From NCBI RefSeq assembly GCF_030272615.1, contig NC_081406.1, positions 183,957,770 to 184,017,769 of the forward strand: a stretch of DNA of 60,000 nt, read 5' to 3'. Within the stretch, counting starts at the first letter, position 1. Every line of letters starts with the position of its first letter. Source of the DNA: Cryptomeria japonica. Taxonomy: Eukaryota > Streptophyta > Pinopsida > Cupressales > Cupressaceae. Made by a program: the position numbers and the translations under genes. Below, piece after piece: positions 56,733-60,000 of the stretch. The notes under the pieces were generated by a model. The model was not told the origin of the DNA. It did no database searches and saw only the letters and a program-made list of their open reading frames with translations.

Positions 56733-57791
56733 TGTTGGTATTTTGGTATGGTTTTGTCATTGATGTCAACACCTACTAAACACTTATCAACTCTGGCACT
56801 TTGGAGAATCAACAACATTCACTGGCAAGCAAGTGACTCATGCATAGTCATCGGTATCTAGTACACCGGCAAGATATAATGATCATCGACACTTGGAATG
56901 ATATGGAAAACACTTGGTTATGTTGAAGACATTGTGTGGACACTTTGTCTTGGAGTTTTGTTTATTGGTACATTAGCATTTGCATATTTGCTGTTACCGG
57001 CAAATAGGTCCAGGTTACACCGACATGTTTATCTTTTCCAGATCAGCACGGCACACTATGGAGATGACTTATTATTGTTGTAAATGCATTAAACTGACAT
57101 ATTGAATTGGTTATTGCATCTGGTATTAATTGATATGTAAATTAATTTTATTGTAATACCTTGTAGAGCCGACCTACTAAAATTGGTCTTAGGTTATTGT
57201 ATAAATATAAGATCTTATTTGTAAGATCAAGTGTGGAATGCAAAAAAGGATTGTGTGAAGGTATATGCGAGAATAAGCAGAGCTATACACATAGACATCA
57301 TTTGAAGATTGAAGGAGGATTTTTGTGAAGACAATTAGCACTACACCGGTACTGAATCCAACATATGAAGATGCTAATTTTAGCTGTATATTCTTATTGG
57401 ATTTAACCATCCAATTGTTGTCAGTGTGACTCCCATTTTGTTATTGAGCAGTGAGCTCTAGGCGCTTGGCCTTTCTGCATGTGCATACCCCATTTATGTA
57501 CACTTACTATCTATAGTAGTATCATCTGATTGTGGGTAAGGTCTCCCACCGTGGTTTTTCCCCTTACAAGGTTTCCATGTACAAATATTGGTGTTATATG
57601 TTGTGGATGAATTTGTCTTTATGTTTCATGCACTAATCCTTACCGGTATAGCAATTAACTATTAAAACTGTCTACCAACATATTGAACTGGTTTACCAGT
57701 ATTAAGCATTAAGTTGGTTAAGTTGTTTTTGGTTTGAATTTATTTGACAACTAATTCACCCCCCCCTCTCAGTTGTCTCTGGGACCTAACA
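56733..57791 (+). repeat. 3' LTR of the 52787 element
   Basis: 1,059 bp, TGTTGGTATTTTGG to GGGACCTAACA. Very similar to the 5' LTR outside the duplication. It has 'cccaccgtggtttttcccc' (about 57546) and a C-run with CTCTCAGTTGTCTC. Confidence 0.92.
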
Positions 57792-57855
57792 AACCCATCA
57801 ATCCAATAGAAAGATAAGGCTCCGAGATCCACTCGATTGATGCAACTCAATGCAT

Positions 57856-58418
57856 CTAGTTCTCATCAGGAGGGGTGGATATCCCTAATTTGTCTCTCAA
57901 ATATAAAAATGTATCTACAAGCAAAGGCTTAATGAAAATATCAACAATTTGATCCTTTGTAGATACATACTCCGGCTTCACTTTCTCTTCACTGACTTGT
58001 TCTCTCAAGTAATGATATTTGATTGACACATGCTTAGTCTTTGAATGTTGCACTAGATTATTTGACATGTTAATAGCACGAAAATTATCACAGTATATGA
58101 CAGTAGGCTCATCATAGATAACTCTAATATCCTTCAACATTTCCTTCATCCAAACTACCTGAGTGCAGTTAATAGCAGAAGCAATGTACTCAGCTTCAAT
58201 AGTAGATAAGGATATTGAATCTTGTTTCTTACTAGCCCATGAAACCAGATACTTCCTCAAAAATAATGCTCCACCGATAGTGCTCTTCCGGTCATCAATA
58301 TCACCAGCCCAATCAACATTAGTGTAAGCACATAACATGAAATCATCATTCCTTAGATACCACAAACCATAATCTACAGTTCCCTTTAGGTATCTGAATA
58401 TCCTTTTAACAACAGTGA
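57856..58418 (-). pseudogene. Copia RNase H of the split minus-strand element
   Basis: Minus strand: VKRIFRYLKGTVDYGLWY, AYTNVDWAGDIDDRKS, SLSTIEAEYIASAINCTQVVW, IYCDNFRAINMSNN, HSKTKHVSIKYHYL, DQIVDIFIKPL; natural stop near 57856. Its 5' side is cut at 58418 by the next LTR, immediately before the VKRIF block. Confidence 0.85.
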
Positions 58419-60000
58419 TGTAATGCCCCACCAGGAAACCCCGAAGGGATAAAGCTAAAACACACGAATGGAGTGCAAATAATTTTTTTCTTTAAATAAG
58501 ACACAACATAATGATACCATGAGTTATCAAAAGCTCAGATAACACAACGGAAGACTAAAAAATACCTAAGGAGTTTCCCAACGTGATTACATAATTTAAC
58601 ATCTAACTCAACTCCCGACATTTGATCCAATGAAGCAGGTTAACTTAATTTCATGTTATTACTTTAAACAAGGATATACTTTGTTCAGTAAATTTAAATT
58701 ATAGATAATAAGACGCATTCATCCATTATGGTTGAATATGAGGCTAACATGAGGAAATTTACCCATTAAAGTTAAAACATAGATAACATGTGGACGTTCA
58801 TTCATTAGAGTTAAAAGATAGATAACTTAATGAGTTTATCCATTAATGTTAAATTTTAGATGACATGATGAGGTTTATCCCTTAGAGTTAAAACTATGGA
58901 TAACATGATTAGGTTCATCCAATAAATTTTAACCATTCATTACGTTCAATTTTACATTAAACACATGCCATGCATCTAGTTTCATAACGTACTTTAACTT
59001 CATCATAAACTAATGAATACTTTCCATGCATGCTTAATTACACTATCGATAACTAAATATATTCCATTAATCAAATCTATATTTTTTTATGATCTCTATT
59101 ACTGTATTTAATAATTGACTACATACATGCATTTATGGTTAATTTCATCTAACCTGAATTATACATTTTAACATAAAGCATCCATACCTGACCAATTTAA
59201 AAGGTAACATAAGAATGGAAAAACACCACATAACACCGAAATGATCTTAGAGTTCACCCCTAGTGGGCTACATCTCTGGGTCTGCTCAACTGCAAGACCC
59301 CTCTGATACTTAATCAATAGTGAAGAATACATAAGGTTTACATCAATTACAATCTTGCCATCAAGGCGAACATAACCAGTAAAACATACGACCACATTGG
59401 TCAAATAAATACATGAATGATCCTTGAATAGGAAAGGATCCAACAGAACATAAGAAAAATAATTATAATCTTTCAACTGGAGCATCCGCAAAATTAAATC
59501 TTCGCCACCCATCATAAGCATCCCATGGTCTCGCATGAATATTAGGTTCTCAAGAGGGCAATAAACATTAGGACAACTCCACAACCGAGCTCCGATCAAA
59601 GGCAACACAACAATATACTGATGAACATATTCAAATGAACTCCTAAAACCCAGGAATACACAAGGTCAAGCAAATGGAGTTCAATATGGTAGGATCGTCC
59701 ACTTGGTCAAACTAAACTTCATACAAGGTGCACTGAGTGACAGTACTCTAACTAGAGACTTGACTAGCTATGGTCTACCACAAACCAATATTTAACACTC
59801 GCACAAAGGATATGATCGAATACAAACTATCGCATGAAAATAGTCAAGATTAGGAATCAAAGACATAAACCGGTACCCAAATCGACAAATTACAATAACC
59901 AACAATTACAAATGAGGACTTGCCATTTCATAAGCAAATGTGAATGTAAAAGATTACATGCATAGGCAGAGATTAGGAAGGACAATCTATTCCACATTGG
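58419..60000 (+). repeat. Start of another LTR retrotransposon, runs off the window
   Basis: A sharp change from RNase H coding sequence to TGTAATGCCCCACCAGG at 58419. 'TGTAAYGCCCC' is a start I associate with gypsy-type LTRs (inference). The following 1.58 kb has no convincing coding frame; repeated 'gttaaaac-tagataacatga-aggttcatcca' words at 58690-58930 form a loose tandem series. Orientation could be the opposite. Confidence 0.5.

Larger units (their letters stand above)
52787..57791 (+). mobile_element. Young-looking, internally deleted Ty1/copia element
   Basis: 5,005 bp, target duplication aaccc on both sides (52782-52786, 57792-57796). 5' LTR 52787-54350, primer-binding site 54353-54364, gag, protease fused to late RT and RNase H, polypurine tract, 3' LTR 56733-57791. 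The internal region is 2,382 bp against 4,687 bp in the 42880 element, because integrase and most of RT are missing. Only a few coding lesions, so it has decayed less than its neighbours. Confidence 0.93.
51298..58418 (-). mobile_element. Copia element, minus strand, split and truncated
   Basis: 3' LTR 51298-52530, polypurine tract from 52531, short untranslated region to 52786. It continues after the inserted element (57792) with RNase H, and stops at 58418 where another LTR starts. The 5' portion is outside the window or lost. Confidence 0.82.

Overview
The window looks like nuclear DNA of a large, transposon-rich plant genome. A gymnosperm/conifer is my best guess, but that rests on the style of the repeats and not on a diagnostic gene. 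It is AT-rich, has no dense gene arrangement, and consists mainly of LTR retrotransposons (Ty1/copia) and one L1-type LINE, most with frameshifts, in-frame stops or internal deletions. I could not identify any intact host gene with confidence.

Layout. 1-7.86 kb: LTR fragments, a dispersed repeat whose sister copy lies at 23.9-24.8 kb, and a decayed coding block at 3.98-6.32 kb (LINE-type RNase H plus an unidentified ~500-codon reading frame) between 320-bp direct repeats. 7.86-13.43 kb: copia element on +, its gag split by a solo LTR (9854-11324) with a 6-bp target duplication; its LTR carries a 75-bp-period array of large imperfect palindromes. 13.43-19.88 kb: minus-strand copia element with two unrelated LTRs, a recombinant. 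19.9-22.9 kb: two more LTR bodies. 23.1-23.5 kb: a possible lone first exon of a host gene on -. 24.8-26.9 kb: nothing recognised.

26.9-50.3 kb is one nest. A single minus-strand L1 (ORF1, endonuclease, RT, zf-RVT; about 5.9 kb when its pieces are added up) has been spread over about 23.4 kb by insertions: a copia element 42880-49961 (target duplication attta), a solo LTR 39747-40961, an LTR-like insert 37711-39183 (gcaat), a second copia element 30970-37680, and an unresolved block 27.24-28.33 kb with a tRNA-like promoter. 51.3-58.4 kb: a minus-strand copia element split by a younger plus-strand, internally deleted copia element (52787-57791, target duplication aaccc), and cut at 58419 by the start of another LTR that runs out of the window.

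The copia elements share one plan: LTR, primer-binding site complementary to initiator-Met tRNA, gag with zinc knuckle, protease, integrase, RT, RNase H, polypurine tract, LTR. Three of them have lost integrase and/or RT by internal deletions. The most unusual signals are structural: the palindrome array in one LTR family, mini-hairpins with a near-constant loop and covarying stems in another, extra polypurine tracts, and the Gln-to-stop bias of the decay.
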